NCBI GenBank assembly: GCA_028281235.1
Contig: JANQKG010000004.1
Location: 62,001-126,000, forward strand
DNA from: Afifellaceae bacterium
GTDB lineage: Bacteria > Pseudomonadota > Alphaproteobacteria > Rhizobiales > Afifellaceae
Length of the DNA: 64,000 bases
Direction of reading: 5' to 3'
Program-made: the position numbers and the translations under genes
Shown here: positions 1-8,083 of the stretch, piece after piece
How positions within the stretch are numbered: position 1 is the first letter of the stretch
Layout of the letters: each line of letters opens with the position of its first letter
Notes under the pieces: generated by a model
The model's database searches: none
Told to the model about the DNA's origin: nothing
Seen by the model: the letters and a program-made list of their open reading frames with translations, nothing else

Positions 1-345
1 GACCGCCATCACGTCGTCCCACTCCGCGGCGGGGATGTCCCAGACCGGCTTGGCGATGGTCAGCGCTGCATTGTTGACCATGATGTCGAGGCTTCCGAAG
101 CGGGCGATCACATCGTCCGCGGCGGCGGCGAGCGCATCCTCGTCGCGCACGTCAACGATACGGGCTGCTGAGCGCGTGCCGATTGAGGCCGCGGCCTGCT
201 CCACCGCCACGTCCACATCCGCAAGCAGCACCGATGCGCCGGCCTCCACCAGGGCGCGGGCTATGGCGAGGCCGATCCCTTGCGCCGCACCGGTCACAAG
301 TGCGGCCTTTCCGGCCAGCGTGTCGGCAGCGAAGCTTGGTGTCAT
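1..345 (-). CDS. SDR-family oxidoreductase (3' end beyond window)
   Basis: The minus-strand frame begins at an ATG at 345 and runs off the left edge, so only the N-terminal 115 residues are present. They hold the Rossmann dinucleotide motif TGAAQGIG, an acidic residue after the second strand (DVDV) and the NNA motif of classical short-chain dehydrogenases. The ATG overlaps the TGA of the upstream Rid-family gene by four bases, so the two are translationally coupled and this is the distal known gene of the 2-aminobenzoyl-CoA operon. A 3-hydroxyacyl-CoA or ring-alcohol dehydrogenase role in the beta-oxidation-like steps is inferred from context. The catalytic Tyr-x3-Lys lies outside the window. 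Confidence 0.85.
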   Translation of the reverse strand, partial: MTPSFAADTLAGKAALVTGAAQGIGLAIARALVEAGASVLLADVDVAVEQAAASIGTRSAARIVDVRDEDALAAAADDVIARFGSLDIMVNNAALTIAKPVWDIPAAEWDDVMAV

Positions 346-752
346 TGGCTCAGCACCGCTGTTGCCTCGATCTCGACCTTGGCGGCGTCCTCCACCAGGG
401 CGCTCACCTCCACCAAGGTCATCGGCGGGAAATGGCGGCCGATGACGTCGCGATAGGCCTCTCCCACCTCTTTCAGCCGCGCCAGATATTCGCGCTTGTC
501 GGTGACGTACCAGGTGAGCCGCGCGATGTGCTCCGACCCGGCGCCGGCTTCGGCAAGAACGGCCATCACATTCTTTAGCGCCTGGCGGACCTGATCGACG
601 AAATCGTCGCTTTCGAAGACCTGCTCGGCATTCCAGCCGACCTGCCCGCCGACGAACACCATCGGACCGGCGGCCACCACCACGCCGTTGGCGTAGCCTG
701 ACGGCGGCGGCCAGCCGGCCGGCTGCAGCACGCGGCGCGTATCGGAGGTCAC
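342..752 (-). CDS. Rid-family (YjgF/RidA-like) protein lacking the deaminase arginine
   Basis: A 136-residue protein of the usual Rid length. It ends in the family pattern VEV then VEIEATAV. RidA enamine/imine deaminases carry an Arg just before VEV (in a PAR-S-x-VEV context); here the aligned residue is Met111 (FPPMTLVEV), so classical imine hydrolysis by the RidA mechanism is doubtful. The start is a GTG overlapping the TGA of the CoA ligase gene (GTGA), and its stop overlaps the next ATG, so it lies inside the operon. In a 2-aminobenzoyl-CoA pathway a protein acting on the enamine/imine product of ring reduction would make sense, but that role is inference. A non-deaminase Rid subgroup member is the main alternative. 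Confidence 0.85.
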   Translation of the reverse strand: MTSDTRRVLQPAGWPPPSGYANGVVVAAGPMVFVGGQVGWNAEQVFESDDFVDQVRQALKNVMAVLAEAGAGSEHIARLTWYVTDKREYLARLKEVGEAYRDVIGRHFPPMTLVEVSALVEDAAKVEIEATAVLSQ

Positions 753-2374
753 GTCTGCACCTCCGATTTTAGCAGGAAGCGACGGATCTTTCCGGTCGCC
801 GTCTTGGGCAGCGCTTCCACAAAGCGGATGGAGCGCGGGACCTTGGCCGGCGACAGCGTCTCTTTGACATGATCCTGCAGGCGCTTGACGCCGGCGGCGC
901 TGCCGAACTCGCCGGGGGCAAGTACGATGAAGGCCTTTACGAGCTCACCGCCGGCACGATCCGGGACACCAACGACAGCGCTTTCAGCGACCGTAGAGTG
1001 CGTGTTCAGTGCGGTCTCCACTTCGGGTGCGGCGATCGCCTCGCCATTGGCGACGATCATGTCGTCGGCGCGGGCGACGAAGCGGAAGCGCCCTTCGCCA
1101 TCCTGCAAGAACATGTCGCCGGTCACGTTCCAGCCGTCGCGCACGAAGTCCGTCTGCCGCGGGTCGGCGAGGTAGCGGCAGCCGGTCGGGCCGCGCACGG
1201 CGAGGTGGCCGATCTCGCCGGGCGGCTTATCTCGCATCGCGTCGTCGACGATGCGGGCTTCATAGCCACCAACGGGACGGCCTTCAAAGCCGGCGGCAGC
1301 ATCGCCAACCCGGTTGGAGATGAAGATGTGGAGCATCTCTGTCCCGCCGATGCCGTCGAGGATGGGGATGCCGGTCTGCGTGCTCCATGTCTCAAAGGTG
1401 CTTGCAGGGAGCGCCTCGCCGGCGGAGACGGCCAAGCGCAGCGTCGCCAAGTCCGAGGGGGAGGTCTTCAGGTCCAGAATGCTCTGATAGACCGACGGTG
1501 CGGCAAGCACCATCGTAGCACCATAAATCTTGATCTCGCCCACCAGGTCGGCGGGCGACGCCTCTTCGATCAACACGGCGGCGGCGCCGAAGCGCAGGGG
1601 CAGGATCAGCAATCCGCCAAGCCCGAAGGTGAAGGCGAGCGGCGGCGTGCCTGCGACAACGTCGCTGTCGGTCAGCGAAAGCACCTCCTTCCCGTAGCCG
1701 TCGGCGATCGCCAGGAGGTCGCGGTGGAAATGCATGGAGGCACGCGGTGCGCCTGTCGCGCCGGTGGAGAAGGCGATCAGCGCCACGTCGTCGCGGCCGG
1801 TCTCAACCGGGTCGAAGAGCACGGGCTTGTTCAGCGCCAGCCGATCGAGTTCGGCGTCGAAGTTCGCTGTGCCGTCAAAGCCGATAACGGTCTTGAGGAA
1901 GCGGCTGGTCTTGGCGGCCGTGACAAGCGCATCCATCAGGCGCGTATCGCAGAGCGCGAGCTTAACCTCTGCCTTGTCGATGATCGTGGTGAGGTCCTCG
2001 CTTCGAAGGTCGGGCAGCGTGTTCACGACGACGCCTCCGGCCTTCACCGCCGCGAGCCAACAGGCGACCATGGCCGGCGTGTTGGCAGAGCGGATCAGGA
2101 CACGGTTGCCGGGCTGCAGCCCGAGGTCTTCCACCAGCGAGCGGGCGAGCCTGTTCGTCCAATCGGCGAGCTCCTTATAGGTGCGCATGCGCCCCTGGCC
2201 GATAAGCGCGGTGTGATCGCCGAAGCCGCGCTCCACCATGCGGTCGGTGAGCTCCACGGCCGCGTTGAGACGCTCAGGATAGTCGAAGCCGGCAAGCAGA
2301 AAGTCCGGCCAGGTCTCCGGCGGCGGGAGATTGTCACGCGTGAAATGGTCCACATGAGCCGACGGCCCAAGCAT
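749..2374 (-). CDS. Aryl-CoA ligase, probably 2-aminobenzoate/benzoate-CoA ligase family
   Basis: A 541-residue adenylate-forming enzyme. Visible motifs are the phosphate-binding loop FSTGATGAPR (about residues 202-211), the GGTEM motif, a TGD motif, and the C-terminal catalytic lysine context TGKIRR (Lys529). Length and N-terminus resemble the benzoate-CoA ligase branch, which includes 2-aminobenzoate-CoA ligase. It would activate an aromatic acid with ATP and CoA in the cytosol. A GGGAGG ribosome site sits 5 bases upstream of the ATG, inside the end of the acyl-CoA dehydrogenase gene. Adjacency to the 2-aminobenzoyl-CoA monooxygenase-type enzyme makes anthranilate the leading substrate. Benzoate or salicylate cannot be excluded from sequence. 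Confidence 0.85.
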   Translation of the reverse strand: MLGPSAHVDHFTRDNLPPPETWPDFLLAGFDYPERLNAAVELTDRMVERGFGDHTALIGQGRMRTYKELADWTNRLARSLVEDLGLQPGNRVLIRSANTPAMVACWLAAVKAGGVVVNTLPDLRSEDLTTIIDKAEVKLALCDTRLMDALVTAAKTSRFLKTVIGFDGTANFDAELDRLALNKPVLFDPVETGRDDVALIAFSTGATGAPRASMHFHRDLLAIADGYGKEVLSLTDSDVVAGTPPLAFTFGLGGLLILPLRFGAAAVLIEEASPADLVGEIKIYGATMVLAAPSVYQSILDLKTSPSDLATLRLAVSAGEALPASTFETWSTQTGIPILDGIGGTEMLHIFISNRVGDAAAGFEGRPVGGYEARIVDDAMRDKPPGEIGHLAVRGPTGCRYLADPRQTDFVRDGWNVTGDMFLQDGEGRFRFVARADDMIVANGEAIAAPEVETALNTHSTVAESAVVGVPDRAGGELVKAFIVLAPGEFGSAAGVKRLQDHVKETLSPAKVPRSIRFVEALPKTATGKIRRFLLKSEVQT

Positions 2375-2375
2375 C

Positions 2376-3518
2376 CTACCCTCCCGCCATTAGCTGTCGT
2401 GCGATCACGATCTTCTGCACATCCGACGCGCCCTCATAGATGCGAAGCGCCCTGATTTCGCGATAAAGCTGCTCCGGCACCGACCCGACGCGCACGCCCT
2501 CGCCGCCATGCAATTGCACGGCCTTGTCGATGACCTCCTGGGCGTGCTCGGTGGCGAACAGTTTTGCCATGGAGGCTTCGCGCGACACGCGCTCCGCGCC
2601 CTGATCCTTGGCCCACGCGGCGCGATAGACGAGGAGCGCTGCGGCATCGATATCGAGCGCCATGTCGGCGAGATGGCCCTGCACCATCTGCAGGTCGGCC
2701 ATAGGCGCGCCGAAAAGCGAGCGCGCGTTCGTGCGCTCCAACGTCGCGTCGAGCGCCCGGCGGGCAAAGCCGAGTGCCGCTGCGCCGACGGTGGAGCGAA
2801 AGATGTCGAGCACGGACATGGCGACCTTGAAGCCCTCGCCCCGACGGCCGATCATCGCGGAGGCCGGCAGCTTCACCGCGTCGAATGAGAGCCGCGCCAG
2901 CGGATGCGGCGCGATCGTCTGAAGCCGCTCAGCGACCGAAAGGCCGGGCGTGTCCGCCGGCACGACGAAAGCGGAGAGGCCCTTGGCGCCGGGTGCCTCG
3001 CCGGTGCGCGCGAACACGACGTAAAGGTCGGCAATGCCGCCGTTGGAAATCCATGTCTTCTCACCGTCGAGGCGGTAGGCGTCGCCGTCGCGCGCGGCAA
3101 TCATGGCGATGTTGGCGACATCGGAGCCGGATTCCGCCTCCGTCAGCGCAAAGGCGGCGATCGCCTCGCCGGCCATCGTCTTCTTTAGCCAAGCTCTTTG
3201 CTCAGGCGTACCGAAGAGCGAGATGGCGCCGGCGCCGAGCCCCTGCATGGCGAAAGCGAAATCCGCCAGCCCGTCGTGACGGGCGAGCGTCTCCCGCGCG
3301 AGGCAGAGCGTGCGTACGTCGAGTGTTGTGCCGGAATCCGCAGCCGTGTGCTTGAGCACGCCGTCCCGGCCGAGTTGGGCAACAAGATCGCGGCATGTGG
3401 CGTCGATGTCGCTGTGGTCGACGGGCAGATTCTTCTCGCACCAGGCCTCAAGCTCGGCATGGAACGCGCGGTGACGCGCCTCAAAGAACGGCCATGCAAG
3501 AAAGCTGCGATCGGCCAT
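2376..3518 (-). CDS. Acyl-CoA dehydrogenase
   Basis: A 380-residue flavoprotein with the full acyl-CoA dehydrogenase fold. It has the flavin/substrate signature [10 protein letters not shown] and, near the C-terminus, RIYEGASD with the glutamate at the usual catalytic-base position. It should introduce an alpha,beta double bond in an acyl-CoA and pass electrons to ETF. The ATG shares one base with the TGA of the enoyl-CoA hydratase gene (TGATG), so the genes are coupled. A TTG codon three bases upstream is in frame, but ATG is the more natural start. In this operon it most likely acts on the reduced ring-carboxyl-CoA or the ring-opened dicarboxyl-CoA. Confidence 0.92.
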   Translation of the reverse strand: MADRSFLAWPFFEARHRAFHAELEAWCEKNLPVDHSDIDATCRDLVAQLGRDGVLKHTAADSGTTLDVRTLCLARETLARHDGLADFAFAMQGLGAGAISLFGTPEQRAWLKKTMAGEAIAAFALTEAESGSDVANIAMIAARDGDAYRLDGEKTWISNGGIADLYVVFARTGEAPGAKGLSAFVVPADTPGLSVAERLQTIAPHPLARLSFDAVKLPASAMIGRRGEGFKVAMSVLDIFRSTVGAAALGFARRALDATLERTNARSLFGAPMADLQMVQGHLADMALDIDAAALLVYRAAWAKDQGAERVSREASMAKLFATEHAQEVIDKAVQLHGGEGVRVGSVPEQLYREIRALRIYEGASDVQKIVIARQLMAGG

Positions 3519-4330
3519 CAATCGCCCTCGAAGACCGGCTTCTCTTTGGCGACGAAAGCGCGGTAGGCGCGCTCAAAATCGCGCGTCTGCATGCAGATCG
3601 CCTGCGCCTGCGCCTCCGCCTCGATGGCCTGGTCGAGGCTCATGGACCATTCCTGATTAAGCTGCGTCTTGGTCATGGCATGGGCGAAGGTCGGACCCGC
3701 CGCGAGCGTCTGGGCGAAGGCGATCGCCTCCGCCTCCAGACGCTCCGCCGGGATCACGCGGTTGAAGAAGCCCCAGCGCTCGCCCTCCTCCGCATTCATT
3801 ACGCGTCCGGAATAAAGCAGCTCTGCCGCCCGCCCCTGCCCGATGATGCGGGGCAGCATGGCGCAGGCGCCCATGTCGCAGCCGGCGAGCCCGACGCGGG
3901 TGAACAGAAACGCCGTCTTCGCCTCCGGCGACGCGAAGCGCATGTCCGACGCCATGGCCAGAATGGCGCCGGCGCCAACGCAGATACCGTCGATTGCGGC
4001 GATGATCGGCTTGCCGCAATGGATCATCGCCTTCACCAGATCGCCTGTCATGCGGGTGAAGGCCAGAAGCGCCTTCATGTCCATCTTGACCAGCGGCCCG
4101 ATGATGTCGTGCACGTCACCGCCGGAGGAGAAGTTGCCGCCGTTGGAGGCGAAGACGACCACCTTCACGTCGTCGGCGTAAGGGAGCGCGCGAAACGTGT
4201 CGCGCAGTTCTGCGTAGCTTTCGAAGGTCAGCGGGTTCTTACGCTCCGGCCGGCTAAGCGAGATGATTGCGACCGCGCCCTCCATGCGCCAGCGGAAATG
4301 GGTGGGCGCATGCCCTGCCATGTCGGTCAT
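3518..4330 (-). CDS. Enoyl-CoA hydratase/isomerase family protein
   Basis: A 270-residue crotonase-fold protein. The oxyanion-hole segment FSSGGDV and the second one in [15 protein letters not shown] are recognisable, and the central region [17 protein letters not shown] matches the family but has no obvious paired Glu residues of classical hydratases. It may therefore be an isomerase, or a hydrolase-type crotonase acting on a cyclic ketoacyl-CoA. GGAGG lies 8 bases before the ATG. It is coupled to the acyl-CoA dehydrogenase downstream and preceded by an SDR gene. Function in hydration or ring cleavage of 2-aminobenzoyl-CoA-derived intermediates is inferred from the operon. Confidence 0.9.
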   Translation of the reverse strand: MTDMAGHAPTHFRWRMEGAVAIISLSRPERKNPLTFESYAELRDTFRALPYADDVKVVVFASNGGNFSSGGDVHDIIGPLVKMDMKALLAFTRMTGDLVKAMIHCGKPIIAAIDGICVGAGAILAMASDMRFASPEAKTAFLFTRVGLAGCDMGACAMLPRIIGQGRAAELLYSGRVMNAEEGERWGFFNRVIPAERLEAEAIAFAQTLAAGPTFAHAMTKTQLNQEWSMSLDQAIEAEAQAQAICMQTRDFERAYRAFVAKEKPVFEGD

Positions 4331-4357
4331 CGGATCGCCTCCGCTCGGCTATGGCGC

Positions 4358-5134
4358 TCACGCATAGGCCGTCTCGCGCGCCGGTTCGGGGATCGGGATC
4401 GCCTCACCGTTAGTCGATTCAGAGCCCGGCCCGCAAAGGCGCAGAACGATAGCGGCGACTTCTTCGGGCGCAATGATCCGGCCGTCCTGATTGAGGCCGG
4501 CGATGATGCGGCGTGCCTCCGCGTCACTGCGCCCGGTCTTCTCCACAATCGTATCGACGCTTCTCTCCAGCATCGGCGTCGCCGTGTAGCCCGGGCAGAT
4601 GGCGTTGACCGTGATGCCGGAGCCTTTCGTCTCCGCCGCGATCGCGCGCACGAGCCCGACGGCACCGTGCTTGGCGGCGCAATAGGGCGCGGCATAGGCG
4701 TGGCCCTCAAGGCCGGCGATTGAGGCGATGACGATCAGCCGGCCCCAATCGGCATCCGCCATGGCGCGCAGGCCTTCGCGGAGCGTCAGGAACGCACCGG
4801 TCAAGTTCACGGCGATCATGCGCTCATAAGCCGCCAGTTCGGTGCGAACGAAGGGCGCGCTTTCCGCCGCGCCGGCATTGGCGACGACGATTGAGATCAA
4901 GCCGCTTGTTTCGGAGGCGTTACGAAATGCCTGCAGCACAGACGTCTCGTCGGTCACGTCGGCGACGATGGCACGAATGCCGGGATGCTCCGCGGCAAGC
5001 CGATCCAGCACGTCACGGCGACGGCCAGCAACCGTGACCGTTGCGCCGGCTTCAACCAACGCCACCGCAATGGCGGCGCCGATGCCGGTACCGCCGCCGG
5101 TGACAAGCGCGTGGCGTCCCTTCAGCGTCGCCAT
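4358..5134 (-). CDS. SDR-family oxidoreductase (3-hydroxyacyl-CoA dehydrogenase-like)
   Basis: A 258-residue classical SDR with TGGGTGIG at the N-terminus, NAG, the catalytic Ser in IASIAG and YCAAK supplying the Tyr-x3-Lys pair. A following AGRRR segment after the second strand suggests NADP(H) preference. The ATG at 5134 was chosen because the Rossmann fold starts there; upstream in-frame sequence lies in the monooxygenase gene. The start is two bases from the monooxygenase stop codon, so it is co-transcribed. It probably reduces or oxidises a ring ketone/alcohol during breakdown of the non-aromatic CoA ester. Confidence 0.9.
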   Translation of the reverse strand: MATLKGRHALVTGGGTGIGAAIAVALVEAGATVTVAGRRRDVLDRLAAEHPGIRAIVADVTDETSVLQAFRNASETSGLISIVVANAGAAESAPFVRTELAAYERMIAVNLTGAFLTLREGLRAMADADWGRLIVIASIAGLEGHAYAAPYCAAKHGAVGLVRAIAAETKGSGITVNAICPGYTATPMLERSVDTIVEKTGRSDAEARRIIAGLNQDGRIIAPEEVAAIVLRLCGPGSESTNGEAIPIPEPARETAYA

Positions 5135-5136
5135 GG

Positions 5137-7428
5137 TCACACCTTCAACACGGCGCTGTCGCGACGCTCGGCCAGCCGCCAGAGCTGATCGCGGCCGGCC
5201 CAATAAGGCGGCGGCCAGGCTTCGATGCGGTCGCCAAGCTCGGCGGCGGCGTGCAGCGTCCAATAGGGATCGGCGAGATGCGGGCGCGCCAAGCACACCA
5301 GATCAGCACGGCCGGCCATCAGGATGGAATTGACGTGGTCCGGCTCATAGATGTTGCCGACCGCCATGGTCGCCATGCCGGTCTCGTTGCGGATGCGGTC
5401 GGAGAACGGCGTCTGGAACATGCGGCCGTAGACTGGCTGCGCCTCGGTGGACGTCTGGCCGGCGGACACGTCGCAAATGTCGACGCCGGCCGCCCCTAGG
5501 TGACCGGCAATCTCCACCGCCTCCGGCGGCGTGACGCCGCGGTCGCCGACCCAATCATTGGCTGAGATGCGCACCGAAATCGGCTTCTCGTCCGGCCAAA
5601 CCGCGCGCACGGCACCGAACACCTCAAGCGGATAGCGCATGCGGTTCTCAAGGCTGCCGCCATATTCGTCGTCGCGGGTGTTGGTCATCGGCGTGATGAA
5701 CGACGAAAGCAGATAGCCATGCGCGCAATGCAGCTCCAGCATGTCGAAGCCGGCGCGCTCGGCCATCCCCGCTGCCGCCACGAACTGAGCTTTGACGCGG
5801 TCCATGTCGTCGCGGTCCATGCGCTTGGGCGTCTGGTTCGCCGCCGACCACGGTACATCCGACGCAGAGACCAGCGGCCAGTTGCCCTCACTCAGCGGCG
5901 CGTCCATCTCCTCCCAGCCGAGCTGCGTTGAGCCCTTGGCGCCGGAATGGCCGATCTGGCAGCAGATCTTCGCGTCGGTCTCCGCGTGCACGAAATCCAC
6001 GATGCGCTTCCACGCCGCTTCGTGCTCCGGCGCGTAAAGGCCCGTGCAGCCCGGCGTGATGCGGCCCTCGGGACTGACACAGGTCATCTCCACATAGATG
6101 AGCCCGGCGCCGCCCTTGGCGCGCTCGCCGTAATGCACGAAATGCCAGTCGGTCGGGCAGCCGTCGACGGCCTTGTATTGCGCCATGGGCGAAACTACGA
6201 CGCGGTTCTTGAGCTGCATCTCGCGCAGCTTGAACGGCGCGAACATGGGCGCGCGGGCGATATTCTCCGTCGCGCCGGCGCGGCGCTGAAACCAAGCCTC
6301 CGCGCCCTCCAGCCATTGCCTGTCGCGCAGGCGCAGATTCTCATGGCTGATGCGCTGCGAGCGGGTGAGCAGCGAATAGTTGAACTGCACCGGGTCGAGA
6401 TTAAGGTAGCGCTCCACCTCCTCAAACCATTCCATGGAATTGCGCGCCGCTGATTGCAGGCGCAGCACTTCAACGCGGCGCTCGTCCTCGTATTTTTCGA
6501 ACGCCGCTTCCAGCGTCGGCTCCGAATGCACGTAATCGGCAAGCGCGATGGCGCTCTCCATCGCCAGCTTGGAGCCGGAGCCGATGGAAAAATGCGCCGT
6601 CGCGGCGGCGTCGCCCATCAGCACGATGTTCTCGTGGTGCCAGCGCTCGCACAGCACGCGAGGGAAGTTGATCCACGCGGAGCCGCGAATGTGGCGGGCG
6701 TTCGACATCAGATGATGGCCGCCGAGATGATCCTTGAAGACGCGTTCGCAGGTGGCGATCGAGTCCTCCTGGGTCATCGCGCCGAAGCCGAACTTCGCCC
6801 AGGTGGTCTCCGTGCATTCCACGATGAACGTCGCGGTGTCGTCGTCGAACTGATAGGCGTGCGCCCATATCCAGCCGTGCTCGGTCTCTTCGAAGATGAA
6901 GGTGAAGGCGTCGTCGAATTTCTGGTGGGTGCCGAGCCACACGAATTTGCACGGCCTGACGTCGATCTCCGGCCTGAAGTGCTCGGCGAACTCGGTGCGC
7001 GCCCGCGAGTTGAGGCCGTCGGAGGCAACGACGAGATCGTAGTTGCGCGCCAGATCGGCGGCGGATTCCACCTCCGTCTCAAAGCGCATCTCAATTCCAA
7101 GCTCGCGCGCCCGCTGCTGCAGCAGGATGAGCAGGGTCTTGCGGCCGATGCCGCAGAAGCCATGACCGCTGGAGAGCGTGCAGGTGCCGCGATAATGAAC
7201 GGCGATGTCGTCCCAATAGGCGAAATGAGAGCGGATCGCCGTGGCGCTCCGCGCATCGTTTTTCGCCAGATTGTCGAGCGTCTCGTCGGAGAGGACCACG
7301 CCCCAGCCGAACGTGTCGTCGGGGCGGTTGCGCTCGATCACCACGACCTCATGGCCGGGGTTCCTGAGCTTCATAGAGATCGCGAAATAGAGCCCGGCGG
7401 GGCCACCGCCGAGACACACGACCCGCAT
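5137..7428 (-). CDS. Bifunctional 2-aminobenzoyl-CoA (salicylyl-CoA-type) monooxygenase/reductase
   Basis: A 763-residue two-domain flavoprotein. The N-terminal half is an aromatic hydroxylase-like FAD monooxygenase (GGGPAG at residues 7-12 and a GDAAATAH segment near the FAD ribityl site). From about residue 390 it becomes an Old Yellow Enzyme domain ([10 protein letters not shown], then VSPMAQY) with FMN/NADH. This architecture and length are those of 2-aminobenzoyl-CoA monooxygenase/reductase of the aerobic anthranilate-CoA pathway and of salicylyl-CoA 5-hydroxylases. The enzyme would hydroxylate the CoA-activated ring at C5 and then reduce it. It is the first gene of the operon, 54 bases downstream of the TTCAAGCTTGAA palindrome. 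AAGGA lies 9 bases before the ATG. Confidence 0.92.
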   Translation of the reverse strand: MRVVCLGGGPAGLYFAISMKLRNPGHEVVVIERNRPDDTFGWGVVLSDETLDNLAKNDARSATAIRSHFAYWDDIAVHYRGTCTLSSGHGFCGIGRKTLLILLQQRARELGIEMRFETEVESAADLARNYDLVVASDGLNSRARTEFAEHFRPEIDVRPCKFVWLGTHQKFDDAFTFIFEETEHGWIWAHAYQFDDDTATFIVECTETTWAKFGFGAMTQEDSIATCERVFKDHLGGHHLMSNARHIRGSAWINFPRVLCERWHHENIVLMGDAAATAHFSIGSGSKLAMESAIALADYVHSEPTLEAAFEKYEDERRVEVLRLQSAARNSMEWFEEVERYLNLDPVQFNYSLLTRSQRISHENLRLRDRQWLEGAEAWFQRRAGATENIARAPMFAPFKLREMQLKNRVVVSPMAQYKAVDGCPTDWHFVHYGERAKGGAGLIYVEMTCVSPEGRITPGCTGLYAPEHEAAWKRIVDFVHAETDAKICCQIGHSGAKGSTQLGWEEMDAPLSEGNWPLVSASDVPWSAANQTPKRMDRDDMDRVKAQFVAAAGMAERAGFDMLELHCAHGYLLSSFITPMTNTRDDEYGGSLENRMRYPLEVFGAVRAVWPDEKPISVRISANDWVGDRGVTPPEAVEIAGHLGAAGVDICDVSAGQTSTEAQPVYGRMFQTPFSDRIRNETGMATMAVGNIYEPDHVNSILMAGRADLVCLARPHLADPYWTLHAAAELGDRIEAWPPPYWAGRDQLWRLAERRDSAVLKV

Positions 7429-7481
7429 CGTCCGCTGTCCTTCTGGTTAGCTCCTTTCTTGTCGCACTCAAGGACAACTAT

Positions 7482-7493
7482 TTCAAGCTTGAA
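7482..7493. promoter_or_regulatory. Perfect palindrome TTCAAGCTTGAA upstream of the monooxygenase operon
   Basis: A 12-bp perfect inverted repeat lies 54 bases upstream of the monooxygenase ATG, in an AT-richer stretch that must hold the operon promoter. An extra half-site (ACTTCAA) occurs one helical turn further upstream on the operon strand. The identical palindrome, with 15 identical bases in all (CTTCAAGCTTGAAAT), occurs at 34653 in front of the aminotransferase. It is interpreted as an operator for a dimeric regulator; the GntR (33836-34549) and the MarR (17303-17806) are candidates. Confidence 0.6.
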
Positions 7494-7593
7494 GTTTTTG
7501 AAGTTAAGGCGATTTAAAGGGCCTCCGCCAGCGGCGAGCTACAGAAAGCATGTCGCTGTCAAGAACGGTGAGCCGGGTTTTGAGCGTCCGCAA

Positions 7594-8061
7594 CTACTTG
7601 GCAGGCGTCCAGAAGGCCGCCTCCTGCTCAGACCATTTGGCCGGGTCGTGATAGCCCTCCAGCGGCTGCCAGAGCGCATTGACGATCTTCCAGCCGTCTC
7701 GCCCGAACCTGCCCAGTTGCAGGCAGTCCATGAAGTCCCGCGATTTGCATGCGGCCATGGCCATGTCACGCCAGAGATGAACGACCTCCACCTCCACAGC
7801 CCCGTCGCCTGCACTGTCGTCCCGTCCGCCGCCATTGGCGGTCAGCCGCACCATGCGATCGGCTGTCGTCACTGTGGGCTCGCCCACGGTCAGGACGTCT
7901 TCGCGAAACGGATCGCGGATGATCGTGCGCTTGGAGAGGTCGGGGTGAAGCGCGCGGCGCATGCGCACCGGGTCGGCCGTGTACCACCCTTCGGCGTAGT
8001 CGCGCACGCACTTGGTGATCGCTTCGATGTCAGCGGTCCGGCCTCGATCAACAAGGGTCAT
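7594..8061 (-). CDS. NTF2-like / SnoaL-type small protein
   Basis: A 155-residue protein whose beginning (cystatin-like helix with VRDYAEGWYTAD, then a conserved RMRRALHPDL) and ending (GRDGWKIVNALWQP) are typical of the NTF2/lumazine-binding superfamily. These are often small cyclases, isomerases or accessory proteins. Start at ATG 8061, preceded by GGAGG at 6 bases. It is the last gene of the TetR, hydrolase-glycosyltransferase, NTF2 unit, 22 bases after the fusion gene. No substrate can be assigned. Confidence 0.8.
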   Translation of the reverse strand: MTLVDRGRTADIEAITKCVRDYAEGWYTADPVRMRRALHPDLSKRTIIRDPFREDVLTVGEPTVTTADRMVRLTANGGGRDDSAGDGAVEVEVVHLWRDMAMAACKSRDFMDCLQLGRFGRDGWKIVNALWQPLEGYHDPAKWSEQEAAFWTPAK

Positions 8062-8083
8062 ATGCACCCTCCTCATTCTTTGA

